Positions 44,282 through 54,533 of a DNA stretch of 64,000 nucleotides are shown in pieces. The first letter of the stretch is position 1, and each line of letters starts with the position of its first letter. The translations under genes and the position numbers were made by a program. Source of the stretch: Dendrocalamus latiflorus (lineage: Eukaryota; Streptophyta; Magnoliopsida; Poales; Poaceae). The notes under the pieces were generated by a model, which was not told where the DNA came from, ran no database searches, and worked only from the letters and a program-made list of their open reading frames with translations. Location: contig CM029650.1 of the NCBI GenBank assembly GCA_017311315.1, forward strand, positions 12,543,884 to 12,607,883, in the 5' to 3' direction.

Positions 44282-44425
44282 ATGTTAGGTCACAAGGAGG
44301 ATCCACCTAATCTGGAGGCGCCGGTTACGTGGACCGAGTACACTCGGTTGCATGAGATGCGACAAAAACAACGTCATAATGGTGACAATGGCGTGCATGA
44401 TGAGCTCAGGGAAGTTCAGACTGGA
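44282..44425 (+). pseudogene. Family T gag-like ORF, unit 8, truncated after ~48 codons
   Basis: MLGHKEDPPN to EVQTGS, with Asn33 and private R24H, then cut at 44425 by inverted LTR sequence. The open frame runs on to 44647 through antisense LTR and is not a real gene. Confidence 0.8.
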
Positions 44426-44487
44426 TCATCTTGTTTCGGTCAGAACTTTTTATCCGTCATCTTGTTTCGGTCAGAACTTTTTATCCG
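44426..44487. repeat. 31-bp direct duplication at the array's right junction
   Basis: TCATCTTGTTTCGGTCAGAA...TATCCG occurs at 44426-44456 and again at 44457-44487. It is antisense T LTR sequence and marks the break point. Confidence 0.9.
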
Positions 44488-44942
44488 TGACGAATTTGAA
44501 GGTGGGACCAGATCCATTGCGTATCCCTCGAAATTATCTTTCCAACGAGTACAAGAACACCTGAATCGGACTCCGTTTGTGAAAGTTATGGCCTTTTTAG
44601 TAACTGTCTGTCAGGCTGTCCCGAACCGAATCCGAATTGAATTCTGAGTTGAATCCGGGTTTGAATTGGGTTGAGCATGTGGGAAGTCCGAATTTGGCTT
44701 GAAAATCTTATCCAAAACTTGTAGTTTAAGTCCTTGGCCTTCTCCCCTTTTGCTCTCCCACTGCATGGGCTTCTTTCCTCCTTGATCAGCTGCATGGGTT
44801 GCTTGGCTTTCTTCTTTCCATTCTCGTGGGTTTTGAGGTTTTTGTTCTTGGTAGCAATATGATTAACCTCCTTGTGCTTCTCCATTGCTTTGGCCCCGGA
44901 CTCATCATAATATTCAAATTAATCATGTGCATATCCGCATCA
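44426..44942 (-). mobile_element. Inverted T LTR fragment at the right end of the array
   Basis: Minus-strand T LTR from its interior (about position 470) to its start TGATGCGGATATGC at 44942. No PPT lies beyond it. It resembles LTR 1 (AACAAGATGA) more than LTRs 2-8. Confidence 0.85.
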
Positions 44943-45489
44943 GTTTTATGGTGCTGCTCCGAACTCACGCAAGGAAAGCCGTGGCCGAATCAATCTCTCA
45001 TTCGGTCAAGTTTCCTAATTTAATTCCTAAAATTTAGCAAGTATGTTTCCTTCAATTTCGGGCTAAGCCCCTATCCTATTACAAGACCGAGATTGAGGTG
45101 GATTCGGTCGGCTTTTGGGCATGCAGGCCACATCTTGTGCACACCATGAGATTTGTGATCACGTGGCCTTCCATTGATTTGATGGCTGCTTGGTTTGGAC
45201 TTTCTTGGACGCATATATCTTAGTTCCTTGCTCGCATGGACACTCATCCTCTTGACACGTGGCTGGTTGGACCTTCTCCACTTGATCTGCCGTTGCTTCA
45301 AATCTGAGAAGGCACAACATATTTGCATTAGGTAGTATGCTATTCTCATCTAACGTAATAGAAGACTCTCTAAGAAACAAAAGCACCTGTTGTTCAGTAG
45401 TTTAGTTCTTGCTCTTGTCATAGGACCTTTCGGAGCCTCATCACTAGCTTTGTCATGCACACTTGGAGTGGATGATGAATGTGTAATAG
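44943..45489 (-). repeat. C'-type LTR, left part (interrupted by element D)
   Basis: 45155-45489 is closely related to the family C LTR (53860-54130): CACTTGATCTGCCGTTGCTTC, TTTGCATTAGGTAGTATGC and GTGTAATAG. 44943-45154 has no match in the C copies here, so this is a related variant or a fused sequence. The last 19 bases of the LTR follow element D at 51014-51032. Confidence 0.7.
45485..45489. repeat. Target-site duplication (left) of element D
   Basis: AATAG, repeated at 51014-51018. Family C LTRs read GTGTAATAGAGATGTCC, so one copy restores the target. Confidence 0.93.
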
Positions 45490-46613
45490 TGATGAGGCGA
45501 TGGGGTCCCGATCTTCCGATAGGATGATAACTATCGATTTTGGCGGAGGCGACCCTTGCGATCCGACTACAACCGAACGACGTCGCTTGCGCCTTAGCAA
45601 TCACTGAACCACACTCCAAGTTGTTATCAACCGTGCCAAGAATGCGGTTGACCTGACCACGAAGGTCTATTCCTGCATGCAATCGAAGAACACACAAGAA
45701 CAAGATAACAAGCAATCTGAAATTGCAAATATTGATATTGAATTCAAAAGGTGGGATTCCGACGGCTGTCTTGACAGGTGGTCGTCCGACACAACTGAAG
45801 AACAGAAGTTTGCATAATAGCTAAACCTAAACTCAACGAAATCCCAGTCCTAGCAACGGAGGCGGCGGCTCCTTTATAGGGAGAACAACCAGGGGTGGCG
45901 TCCAAGTGCATGCCCTAGGGTTTCAAGGCCCATGGGCCCAAGTGGTGGTGGCGCAGCACCCTTTTTGACTCGGACTCAGAAACCAACGTGGACTCTTTTG
46001 ATGATTACGACTGGCTCAGATGGAATTTGAAGATTAGATTGGATCCATTGGAAAGTAGACTTCATAAGCTTTCCACGAAGTACAAGAACGTCCCAAACGG
46101 AGTCTGTATGAGGCAGTTATGTCCGTTTAAACTTGCACCATTGCAGCAGTCCGAATCCGATTCCAGTACGTGACCAACGTGGACTCTTTTGACGATTGCG
46201 GCCCGCTCGGATAGAATTTGAAGATGAGGTTGGATCCGTTGGAAAGTAGACTTTATAAGCTTTCCATGAAGTACAAGAACATCCCAAACGGAGTCCGTAT
46301 GAGGAAGTTATGCCCGTTTGAACTTGGTACCATCGTAGCAGTCCGAGTCTGATTCCAAAACGTGTCCAACTCGAATTCGTGCTTGACTTGGTCCCAAAGT
46401 GACGTGGTGACCTCCATTATTCCTTCCATGTATGTCCAGGACTCCATGTCCCTTTCCTTCATCCTTTCCCAAGTTCCTAAGCACAATTAAATCACTTGCA
46501 TTAGGTAGCGGTCTATTCTCAGTAACATATGAAGGCTGAAGAAACGAATTCACCTTTAGTTCAACTTGATATTGGGCGCTATTGTCGTATGTGTTTGTGG
46601 CGTGGTCACATCA
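45490..46613 (-). repeat. Element D 3' LTR (1124 bp)
   Basis: Minus strand TGATGTGACCACGCC to GCCTCATCA. TATA-type site near 45871-45880 (minus CCTATAAAGG). It contains a 191-bp direct duplication (45982-46172 and 46173-46363). Confidence 0.9.
45982..46363. repeat. 191-bp tandem duplication inside the D 3' LTR
   Basis: Both copies start ACCAACGTGGACTCTTTTGA and hold GGATCCATTGGAAAG-type, GTACAAGAAC and CGGAGTC blocks. The copies differ at many bases, so the duplication is older than this insertion. Family A has one copy. Confidence 0.88.
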
Positions 46614-46626
46614 TCCTCCCCTTCTT
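46614..46626 (-). promoter_or_regulatory. Element D polypurine tract
   Basis: Minus strand AAGAAGGGGAGGA directly before the LTR start. A second, identical tract occurs at 46878-46890. Confidence 0.8.
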
Positions 46627-46877
46627 GATAGAAAACCGTCCTCGGTTTTAGCATATGTGTAGCCTCACGTATTGCATGATCTTCATCATAAATCTCGGTA
46701 CATAATAACAAACGCGACAAACTCTCATTATGTAATATCATACGTTCTTTATCACACAATAACAAACCTTTTTGAAACGAGCTCATCTTATAATTTAAGT
46801 GATGCGTAGGAGCTCTTGTAATTGGAACAACAAGCATAGCAAATATGGTTGTATCCATAGGGGTCGTATCCTCATCA

Positions 46878-46890
46878 TCCTCCCCTTCTT
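46878..46890 (-). other. Second PPT and relic LTR start inside element D
   Basis: Minus strand AAGAAGGGGAGGA followed by TGATGAGGATACGACC and codons for DTT...ITRAPTHHLNYK, that is, the PPT plus LTR start and pol-tail style seen in A and B. About 250 bp of an older LTR start lies between it and the functional PPT at 46614. Confidence 0.7.
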
Positions 46891-47815
46891 GAAAACAAAG
46901 CCGTCCTCGGCTTTTGATAAACTGAAAGTATGGTAACAAAGAAGCCAAGGTGTATGCATGGTATATGTATATGTCATCCGTTTTAACAGTTCTTCGTTGT
47001 TGCACAATTAATGTTATAACACAGCAGCAATCATAAAAGCTCATTGTATTATTAACCCAAAAGTAATGATATATGTTACTGAACAAATCAAAATTTCTCA
47101 CACAGTAATTATCGCAACTTGTTTTGCAAATGTAAGTGAAGCATTTATGCAATTCAAATCTTTGAAGTTGTAAACTTGTTGTGGTGGTACATATAGGCAA
47201 AGCTACAACTTTTGGAATCAAACAAAGTTTATCCATATAATCAGATTTCAATTGAGCAATAGCAAATTCATCTAGTAAGGGTGAAAATATTTGCAAGTTC
47301 TTCCATACATCAATTTCATTATTCAGATTGCCAATGTTAAATGGTTCAATAAGAGAAGAACACATAGGCATTGAATGATCACTAAATTTTATTTTTCTTT
47401 CATAATGAATAAGATTGAGCATACAAGAGTTGTTGTTCAAAACAACAAGCTGCAATTCATCCATGTGGTCACAAGTTATGCATATTCGATATACAAGAAA
47501 TTGATTTCCTACACCATAATCTCCAATCAAATTAAACTTATACCCAGGGGTGTAGGCTCTAAACAAGAATTTTGAACATGTAAGTTCGGAAACTTTCTCC
47601 AAAGCATGTGACAATTAAATAGGAAGATCCAGCATGATGTAACACAAAGAATTGGCAGGAGAAATTCTAGTTAAAACTTCTTCATATCTAACCAAAGCCA
47701 CATGATCATTGTATGTGATTAATTCATCACATGAATCACTCAAAACAGCAGGCAATTCAATTATTTTTTGACAAGGTGCACTAAACTTATTCTCAATACT
47801 CAAATCAATACAGTG

Positions 47816-48786
47816 TCAATTCTCTATTTGAAATATGGGCGTGTCAGAATTGTTTTCCACTAAGTTTTGCTCTAAAATAGCATGAACAGTGCATAATTGT
47901 TGTTCTTCACAAGCATACTCACCGTGAGTGATGATAGCACCATGATCTTTATCTTTTTGGCTCCCCTCAGATGATGTAGGTACATCCATCTCCTCATCTT
48001 CGTTCTCAACCAATGGAATCGATGGTTCAATCAGCTCATGCTCCTCTTCAACATGGTTCGCAACTGCCTGCAAGTTGTTAGTTACAGAAAAAGGCACAAA
48101 CATGGGTTTGTTCTCACATTTCTTATCAACAAGCATTCTCAATTTCTCCTCAATCTGACGTTCAACATTACAAGCAAGTATAAACAAATGAGGGAGAGAA
48201 TTATATTCTTTGTGAATGAGAAGGTCCTGAATTTCTTTATTAAGCCCACGTAAGAATCTATTCTCTGTAGCTTCAGCATGTTCCTCTAAACCACAACGCA
48301 ATAAACGAGTTTTTAATTCACGATAATATCCCCTTACAGTTCTACTTTCTTGTTTTAAATGTTGCAATTTAGCTAGCAAATAATCAGCATGATATTTAGG
48401 AACATAGTGATCTCTCAAAAGTTTCTTTAATGCATACCACGTTTGAGGCGCTCTTCCAAGTCTACTTATGTACTTCCACCAAAGTATTGCATTATCAATA
48501 AAAACACTAGTGGCAGCTCTAATCTTTTGCCTATCAGACCAATCATAACAATCAAATTTTTTATCTAGTGCTATCTCCCAGTCAATATAGGCATCAGGAT
48601 CAAATTCACCAGCAAAAGATGGCAAAGTGATTTTAGCTTTACCAGACGCACTATCACGATTGTGTACCTCCCGTGGTGAAGAAGCTTGTCTCAAGCGTGC
48701 ATATTCCTCGCGAATTTTTTGATCTCCCAACCAATTTCTTGAAGAAGATGTGGATCTATCTTGTAATCATTCCGTGAACCTGCCAT
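47816..48786 (-). pseudogene. Element D gag-like gene
   Basis: A capsid-type domain is clear: FDPDAYIDWEIALDKKFDCY, ILWWKYISRL, HYVPKYHADYLLAKL, RFLRGLNKEIQDLL, NVERQIEEKL; it aligns with element B Gag 150-315. No zinc knuckle follows; an acidic tail takes its place. The open frame starts at 48730. The conserved start context (CTAACCATGGCAGG, ATG at 48786) is in another frame, so a small indel separates start and body. Likely a structural protein for RNA packaging; the absent knuckle matches T and hints that these families share this reduced design. Confidence 0.75.
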
Positions 48787-49890
48787 GGTTAGTAGCAAAC
48801 AAGGAAACAAATCACAAGTATATGCTCCTATCAACTACTAGAATATGGTGGCTCAATTAAAGTAATGCATCTCTCAAGCTCTTACCAAATTCTTACAAGT
48901 TCTTACCAAAGCAAACAGGTGGTGCAACCGGTGGCTGGTTCGTGATAAATCTAACTCAAGTGATGAGTAAAGCGATTGCAAGGTACAGTGAGACTTGTTT
49001 GGTTAGTAGAAAAGTGGAGCTTGGATAGGCTATGTATTTTGTAGCAAAGGAAAGCAATCAATTAATTTCAGAAATTGCATAGAATTGAATTATAGTTCGT
49101 ATCTAGCACTTAGCCTATGTTGCTGATCAACCAAGGATGGAAGAAGGCAAAAACAAGTGTATGACAATGTATGAGAGTGGTAAATACAAGATAATTCAAT
49201 CGAATGCAATTTGGAATTGAAGAACACAAGGATTGATCCCAAACTTGAAAATTGAAGATTTCAGTCCACTGGATAGCACGTCGGTATTTCGGCCGTAACT
49301 TTTTGTCAGTTGCCTTTTTTTCAATGATTCTTTTTTTCTCCTTTTCCTGACGGCTTTTTCTACAACTTTTCTTTTGGGGCCAAGTTCTGGAAACTGACCG
49401 AACAATTCGCACAAAATTCACAAGTACCGGCTGTTGCAGATTCAATCTAGAATTTTAGGTCAACTTGCACCGCAGATATCTCTTAACTGCCTTTCTGGAA
49501 TGACGTGAAATTTTACAGATAGATGGACAATGAAGTTTTGAATCTAATGGCGGTGGTCGCACTCAAAACTAATCTCGGAATCAAAAGTTATGGCATTTTT
49601 AGTGGCGGCTGCAGAGAAAGGAGGGATCAGCCGAAATTGGAATTAGGGTTTGGGGTGGGGGATTTTTTTTGTTTGGATTTTTATAGGAACAAAGATACGA
49701 CCAGCAACTAGACAATGCTAAGACGGACACAAATTCAATTTAGCAAACCAAAACTAACAGATTGAAAAGCACAACCGGGTTTGGATAGCGGGAAATTAAC
49801 TCTTTATTGTGGGGGAATTTTTCTGGACTATGGGAAATAAAAATCAATCTACTAACTAGGGATACAAAGAATTCCTACCGGTCAACTGAA
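48787..49890 (-). other. Element D 5' leader
   Basis: About 1.1 kb, non-coding. 49110-49560 is homologous to the T leader, including TACGGCCGAAATACCGACGT and TTCTGGAA-type blocks. Confidence 0.75.
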
Positions 49891-49902
49891 GCTCTGATAC
49901 CA
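49891..49902 (-). promoter_or_regulatory. Element D primer binding site (tRNA-iMet)
   Basis: Reverse complement TGGTATCAGAGC, two bases from the 5' LTR end at 49905. Confidence 0.9.
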
Positions 49903-49904
49903 CT

Positions 49905-51013
49905 TGATGAGGCGATGGGGTCCCGATCTTCCGATAGGATGATAACTATCGATTTTGGCGGAGGCGACCCTTGCGATCCGACTACAACCGAACGACGTCG
50001 CTTGCGCCTTAGCAATCGCTGAACCACACTCCAAGTTGTTATCAACCGTGCCAAGAACGCGGTTGACCTGACCACGAAGGTCTATTCCTGCATGCAATCG
50101 AAGAACACACAAGAACAAGATAACAAGCAATCTGAAATTGCAAATATTGATATTGAATTCAAAAGGTGGGATTCCGACGGCTGTCTTGACAGGTGGTCGT
50201 CCGACACAACTGAAGAACAGAAGTTTGCATAATAGATAAATCCCAGTCCTAGCAACGGAGGCGGCGGCTCCTTTATAGGGAGAACAACCAGGGGTGGCGT
50301 CCAAGTGCATGCCCTAGGGTTACAAGGCCCATGGGCCCAAGTGGTGGTGGCGCAGCACCCTTTTTGACTCGGACTCAGAAACCAACGTGGACTCTTTTGA
50401 TGATTACGACCGGCTCAGATGGAATTTGAAGATGAGATTGCATCCATTGGAAAGTAGACTTCATAAGATTTCCACGAAGTACAAGAACGTCCCAAACGGA
50501 GTCCGTATGAGGCAGTTATGTCCGTTTAAACTTGCACCATTGCAGCAGTCCGAATCCGATTCCAGTACGTGACCAACGTGGACTCTTTTGACGATTGCGG
50601 CCGGCTCGGATAGAATTTGAAGATGAGGTTGGATCCGTTGGAAAGTATACTTTATAAGCTTTCTATGAAGTACAAGAACGTCCCAAACGGAGTCCGTATG
50701 AGGAAGTTATGCCCGTTTAAACTTGGTACCATCGCAGCAGTCCGAGTCTGATTCCAAAACGTGTCCAACTTGAATTCGTGCTTGACTTGGTCCCAAAGTG
50801 ACGTGGTGACCTCCATTATTCCTTCCATGCATGTCCAGGACTCCATGTCCCTTTCCTTCATCCTTTCCCAAGTTCCTAAGCACAATTAAATCACTTGCAT
50901 TAGGTAGCGGTCTATTCTCAGTAACATATGAAGGCTGAAGAAACGAATTCACCTTTAGTTCAATCTTGATATTGGGCGCTATTGTCGTATGTGTTTGTGG
51001 CGTGGTCACATCA
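49905..51013 (-). repeat. Element D 5' LTR (1109 bp)
   Basis: Same ends as the 3' LTR. It also carries the 191-bp duplication (50381 and 50572). It lacks about 15 bp present near 45811-45830 of the 3' LTR. TATA-type site at 50271-50277 (minus TATAAAG). Confidence 0.9.
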
Positions 51014-51018
51014 AATAG
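51014..51018. repeat. Target-site duplication (right) of element D
   Basis: AATAG, matching 45485-45489. Confidence 0.93.
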
Positions 51019-51032
51019 AGATGTCCTCATCA
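51014..51032 (-). repeat. C'-type LTR, right end
   Basis: AATAG plus AGATGTCCTCATCA completes the LTR start (minus TGATGAGGACATCT). No PPT follows, so this LTR is solo or truncated; copia sequence starts at 51033. Confidence 0.75.
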
Positions 51033-52030
51033 TTCTGCTTTTGTTGTGTCTTTTGAACCCCGAGATATTACTCATGCTTTATCTGATTCTTCTTGAGTCA
51101 ATACCATGCATGAAGAACTTGAAAATTTTGAAAGAAACCAAGTCTAGACCTTAGTTGAACCTCTACCTAATCATAATATAATTAGAACAAAATGGATTTT
51201 CAAAAATAAGAAAAATGAGGATTGGTTGTTAATTTGCAACAAGGCTAGACTTGGACCTCAAGGGTATCGCCAGGTATAGAGCTTAGACTATAAAGAAAAC
51301 TTTGCTCCTATAGCTAGATTAGAAGTCATTCACTTATTGCAAGCATTTGTGGCATCTAAGGGCACTTTTTGAAATAGATGTCAAGAGTGCTTTGCTTAAT
51401 ATTTGATAAAAGAAAAGGTCTATGTCAAGCAACTATTTAGCTTTGAAAATCCCAAGATGCTAAACTATGGTTGTTAGCTCTCCAAAGCCTTGTATGGATT
51501 GAAGCAAACCTGCTTAAGAATTATTTCAAAATGGGAATGGTAGATAAAACCTTATTTACTCTCAAGTATGGTAGTTACTTCTTACTTTGGTATCCAGATT
51601 TTTAGATTCTATGAGTAAAGAATTCAAGATGAGTATGATAGGCAAACTGACTTTTTTTCCTGTGGTCTTCAAGTCAAGCAACTGAAAGAAGGGACCTTCA
51701 TTCATCAAAGCAAGTACATAAAGAACCTTCTTCGGTGCTTCGACATGGGAAGCAACAACCAGTGTCTACTCCCATTTCCACTTCTACCGTGCTGGATCCT
51801 AATGAGGATGGACTACCCATGGACCAGAAGGAGTACCACAACATGATCGGCTCCCTACTCTACCTCACGGCATCGAGGTCAGACATATAGTTTGCTGTGT
51901 GTCTATGCGCTTGATTTCAGGCTTTCTCTCATGCCTCTCATTGCCAAGCAGTGCATCCCATATTAAGGTACTTATATCACTCTTGACTTTGGACTCTGGT
52001 ATTCTTCTAATTTTGCACTGTCTGATGCGG
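51033..52030 (+). pseudogene. Ty1/copia pol (RT and part of RNase H), decayed
   Basis: Scattered frames give copia RT blocks in order: AMHEELENFERNQVWTLVE, TKWIFKNKKNED, KARLGPQGYRQV, YKENFAPIARLE, VKSALL-like, SKALYGLKQT, then YHNMIGSLLYLTASRSDI and LRYL. Many stops and frameshifts show it is long dead. RT with this order belongs to Ty1/copia, unlike the gypsy elements around it. It breaks at SDAD (TCTGATGCGGAT) and continues at 53441. Confidence 0.85.
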
Positions 52031-52963
52031 ATAACCCCAGCAATAACACATTTTCTCCTTCATTAAGAATAAAGCGAAGCATGCAAGCAACAATTGATCC
52101 AAATATGAAATCTTCCATTGGATCAATCACAAGAGATAGAGCTAAAATACTGAATCAACAGGTGAATCCTCTCCTAACTGAGTTAAGGATTAATTTACAT
52201 GAGAATTGGCTGCTACCTAATGCATATGCTCTATGTAGTATTAGATTTAAAGAGGAAGAAGCATTCAAGGCCAAGGAGAGCTTGATCCAACAGGAAGAAT
52301 ATCAGAGCACAGTCATGGAAAACAAAATACATTTTACCTTTGAAAGAGCTGACACATGCCAAATATAGAAGATCGTGAAGCCACAGAAGATCAACGCAAG
52401 ATGAGGACATCCATACATCCATAAGGAGAAAACCAATTTGCATTTCTCTTCTTGCAAGAGGACAAATCATATTTGCAAATATCTAAATTTCTTATGGCTT
52501 AAGCAAACATCCATGAGGAGAAAATATCTGAGAGACTTATGCCTTAAGCAAACCAAACCCAATTTAGATTTTGATTCTTCTTTCTTGTTTGACTAGCATC
52601 ATCTCTTTCTTGGACCCCAAGCCATGTAACCTTATAAATAGGAGGGAAAACCCCCCTCCATGGAGAGATATGTATACTTGGAGAATAGTTGTTGAACACT
52701 TGTTCCTATTTGTGTGTGAGCCATTTCCACCACCAATTGGATTGGGTGTTATTTCTGAGTTGCCACTCCATTGTTCTTGTGATTCCTTGGGATTGCTTGA
52801 ACGTGTCTGCTCCACGATAGCGAGTAGACGAAGGCCGTAGCGTGTGGTTGAGTAATTTGAGTGCTGCAGGTTGCTGTATAGAGACAGTGGTTGGCCGCAT
52901 CAATTACTAGGTTGCACGGGCTAGTTATCTATAATCCTACGACGTGAAGATCGGGCCACCCCA
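52023..52963 (+). repeat. Family E LTR, right end truncated
   Basis: It starts TGATGCGGATAACC, has a pol-tail frame at 52081-52368 (SITRDRAKILNQQVNPLL), a TATA box at 52633-52640 and the terminal-type stretch GAAGATCGGGCCACCCC, but no final ATCA. It belongs to the same LTR superfamily as A-D by these traits. Its first ten bases are the same as the copia SDAD codons, so the left edge is ambiguous by about 10 bp. Confidence 0.7.
52633..52640 (+). promoter_or_regulatory. TATA box of the family E LTR
   Basis: TATAAATA in the context ACCTTATAAATAGGAGG. Confidence 0.6.
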
Positions 52964-53440
52964 TCTAGCATGCCTACGATTCAATTTTGATTGCCCTTTT
53001 AAGTATTTTAATGCCTCATGATCAGAATGTATAACAAATTCTTTGGGCCAAAGATAATGTTGCCATGTTTCAAGTACACGAACCAAAGCATATAATTCTT
53101 GGTCATAAACAAGATAGTTCAATTGTGCATATCCTAATTTCTCACTAAAGTATGCAATTGGTTTTCCTTCTTGCATTAATACACCACCAATACCAACTCC
53201 ACTAGCATCACATTCAATTTCAAAAGTTTTCGTAAAGTCAGGTAATGCAAGTAATGGTGCTTCAGTCAAACGTTTCTTTAATTCTTCAAATGATTTTTCT
53301 TGTGATTCACCCCATTGAAAAGGAGCACCTTTCTTAGTTAATTCATTAAGTGGGGCAGCAATGGTGCTAAAGTCCTTGACAAAGCGACGATAGAATCCAG
53401 CTAATCCATGAAAACTCCTAACTTGGCTAACATTTACAGG
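52964..53440 (-). pseudogene. Gypsy RT end and RNase H fragment
   Basis: Minus strand, one open frame: VSQVRSFHGLAGFYRRF, NELTKKGAPF, then RNase H with ECDASG, YDQELYALV, FVIHSDHEALKYL and RRHARW, where it joins the E LTR end. It resembles the family C protein. HGLA replaces the usual LGLA. Confidence 0.85.
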
Positions 53441-53578
53441 GATGTAGAGTAGATAGGAAGAGTACTCCTAGCACTTGTCATTTTTTAAGCACATCTTTTA
53501 TCTCTTGGTCATCTAGGAAGCAGTCCACTGTTGCACAGTCTAATACTGAGGCAGAGTATGTAGCTGTAGCTAGTAGTT
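53441..53578 (+). pseudogene. Ty1/copia RNase H end, continuation
   Basis: Reads CRVDRKST, STCHFL, WSSRKQ and NTEAEYVAVASSL, with a frameshift near 53445. It continues the copia protein that broke off at 52030; the 1.4 kb between is the E LTR plus gypsy fragment. Confidence 0.8.
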
Positions 53579-54144
53579 TGATATGGGGTCGCCCGATCTT
53601 CTCGACGTAGGATGGATACTCACGGGAGTCTTGATGAATCGTAATGATCCTCCAATTCCAATGCAAGGGACGAAAGTCTTTAATCCGCCAAAACACACTC
53701 GTGTTGATTTCGCCGACCACCAAGCGAAGATCTATCGTGCACCCAATTCCCAACGGAAAGGCTGAACGATCTTGATTGAATAAAACACTCCTTCGGCAGC
53801 AATGCTAAACTCGAAAACTTTAGTAGATTGGTTTTTTCTCAAACGTGGTCTTTCGTTGATTAGCTCCTTGCCCGCATGGACTCTTCTTGTCATGACTCGT
53901 GGCCACTTGGTCCTTCTCCACTTGATCTTCTGTTGCTTCAAAACTGAGAACACATAACATATTTGCATTAGGTAGTATGCTATTCTCATCTAACACAATA
54001 GAAGACTCTCTAAGAAACAAAAGCACCTGTTGTTGAAGTAGCTTAGCTCTTGCTCTTGTCATAGGACCTTTTGGAGCCTCATCACAAGCTTTGTCATGCA
54101 CACTTGGAGTGGATGAAGAATGTGTAATAGAGATGTCCTCATCA
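53579..54144 (-). repeat. Family C 3' LTR (566 bp)
   Basis: Minus strand TGATGAGGACATCTC to CCCCATATCA. About half the length of the other LTRs; no clear TATA box. It holds the end of the pol frame (to 53820). Confidence 0.85.
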
Positions 54145-54533
54145 TCCTCCCCCTCTTGAAAAGGAGTCGTCCTCGACTTTGTGCCATCTTGTCCAAAGAA
54201 TGGTGATAAATCAGCAACATTAAAAGTTGTACTCACCCCATTATCGTCTCCTGGAAGCTCTATCTTGTATGCGTTGTCATTGATCTTGTCAAGTACTTTA
54301 AAGGGACCATCACCACGGGGCATCAATTTTGATTTGCGCTTCTCCGGAAAGCGTTCTTTGCGAAGATGCACCCATACTAAGTCACCTGATTCAAATAGCA
54401 TTTTCTTTCTAGTCTTGTTAGCTTTAGAAGCATAAACACGTACCTTCTTTTCAATTACCTCTTTAGTCTTTTCATGGAGTTTTTCCACAAAATCAGCACG
54501 CTTAGAAGCCTCCATATTTGTACGTTCTTGTAA
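53820..54533 (-). pseudogene. Family C integrase C-terminal region and LTR-encoded tail
   Basis: MEASKRADFVEKLH, SGDLVWVHLRKERFPEKR, GPFKVLDKINDNAYKI and FNVADLSPFF, then EGEDDEDI over the PPT and GPMTRARAKLLQQQV inside the LTR. It is joined to the preceding part by a frameshift near 54530. Confidence 0.85.
54145..54157 (-). promoter_or_regulatory. Family C polypurine tract
   Basis: Minus strand AAGAGGGGGAGGA before the LTR; the same form lies at 60572-60584. Confidence 0.78.

Larger units (their letters stand above)
7533..44425 (+). mobile_element. Tandem array of non-autonomous LTR elements (family T), shared LTRs
   Basis: Eight direct LTR copies alternate with eight internal regions, one LTR between neighbours. 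Start-to-start spacing of the 333-residue ORF is 3819, 3819 and 3820 bp on the left and 3725 and 3727 bp on the right. Each full internal region (about 2.88 kb) holds a PBS, a 1.1 kb leader, the gag-like ORF, a broken second coding region and a PPT. No protease, RT, RNase H or integrase is present. The array is interrupted by element B at 23713-31617 and by an N gap at 36132-36231. The eighth internal region is cut at 44425. Shared single LTRs point to growth by unequal recombination, not separate insertions. Confidence 0.92.
46614..47815 (-). pseudogene. Element D second coding region, unknown function, shared with family T
   Basis: The frame enters from the gag-like ORF with LSIENKFSAP, passes EEVLTRISPANSLCYI, meets a TAA just before LSHALEKVSELTC (about 47615), and is then open for 352 codons to 46556. 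It has YKFNLIGDYG, VYRICITCD, WKNLQIFSPLLDEF, a Cys/Tyr-rich middle, DDIYIYHAYTL and then two EGEDD segments. The order of blocks is the same as in T, over more than 300 residues. No zinc finger, protease or polymerase motif is evident and I do not recognise the family. D could encode one long Gag-fusion protein with a single nonsense codon. Confidence 0.7.
45490..51013 (-). mobile_element. Element D: complete non-autonomous gypsy-type element (5524 bp)
   Basis: LTRs of 1124 and 1109 bp, TSD AATAG, PBS and PPT are all present. The internal region encodes a gag-like protein and a second region of unknown function, but no protease, RT, RNase H or integrase. The LTRs differ by roughly 15 substitutions and a 15-bp indel by eye (about 1.4%), so the insertion is older than B. 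The LTR matches that of family A, the probable source of enzymes. The leader is shared with family T. Confidence 0.92.

Noticed and set aside
7533..44425. Reading the regular repeats as a CRISPR array or short satellite
   Set aside because: Repeat units are 3.8 kb with LTR, PBS and PPT; there are no short repeat-spacer units.
44282..44647. 121-codon ORF at the array end as a novel fusion protein
   Set aside because: The second half is antisense LTR sequence after the break at 44425.
52023..52963. Family E LTR as a clean solo LTR insertion in copia
   Set aside because: No TSD, missing terminal ATCA, and the right flank is a gypsy RNase H fragment instead of copia.
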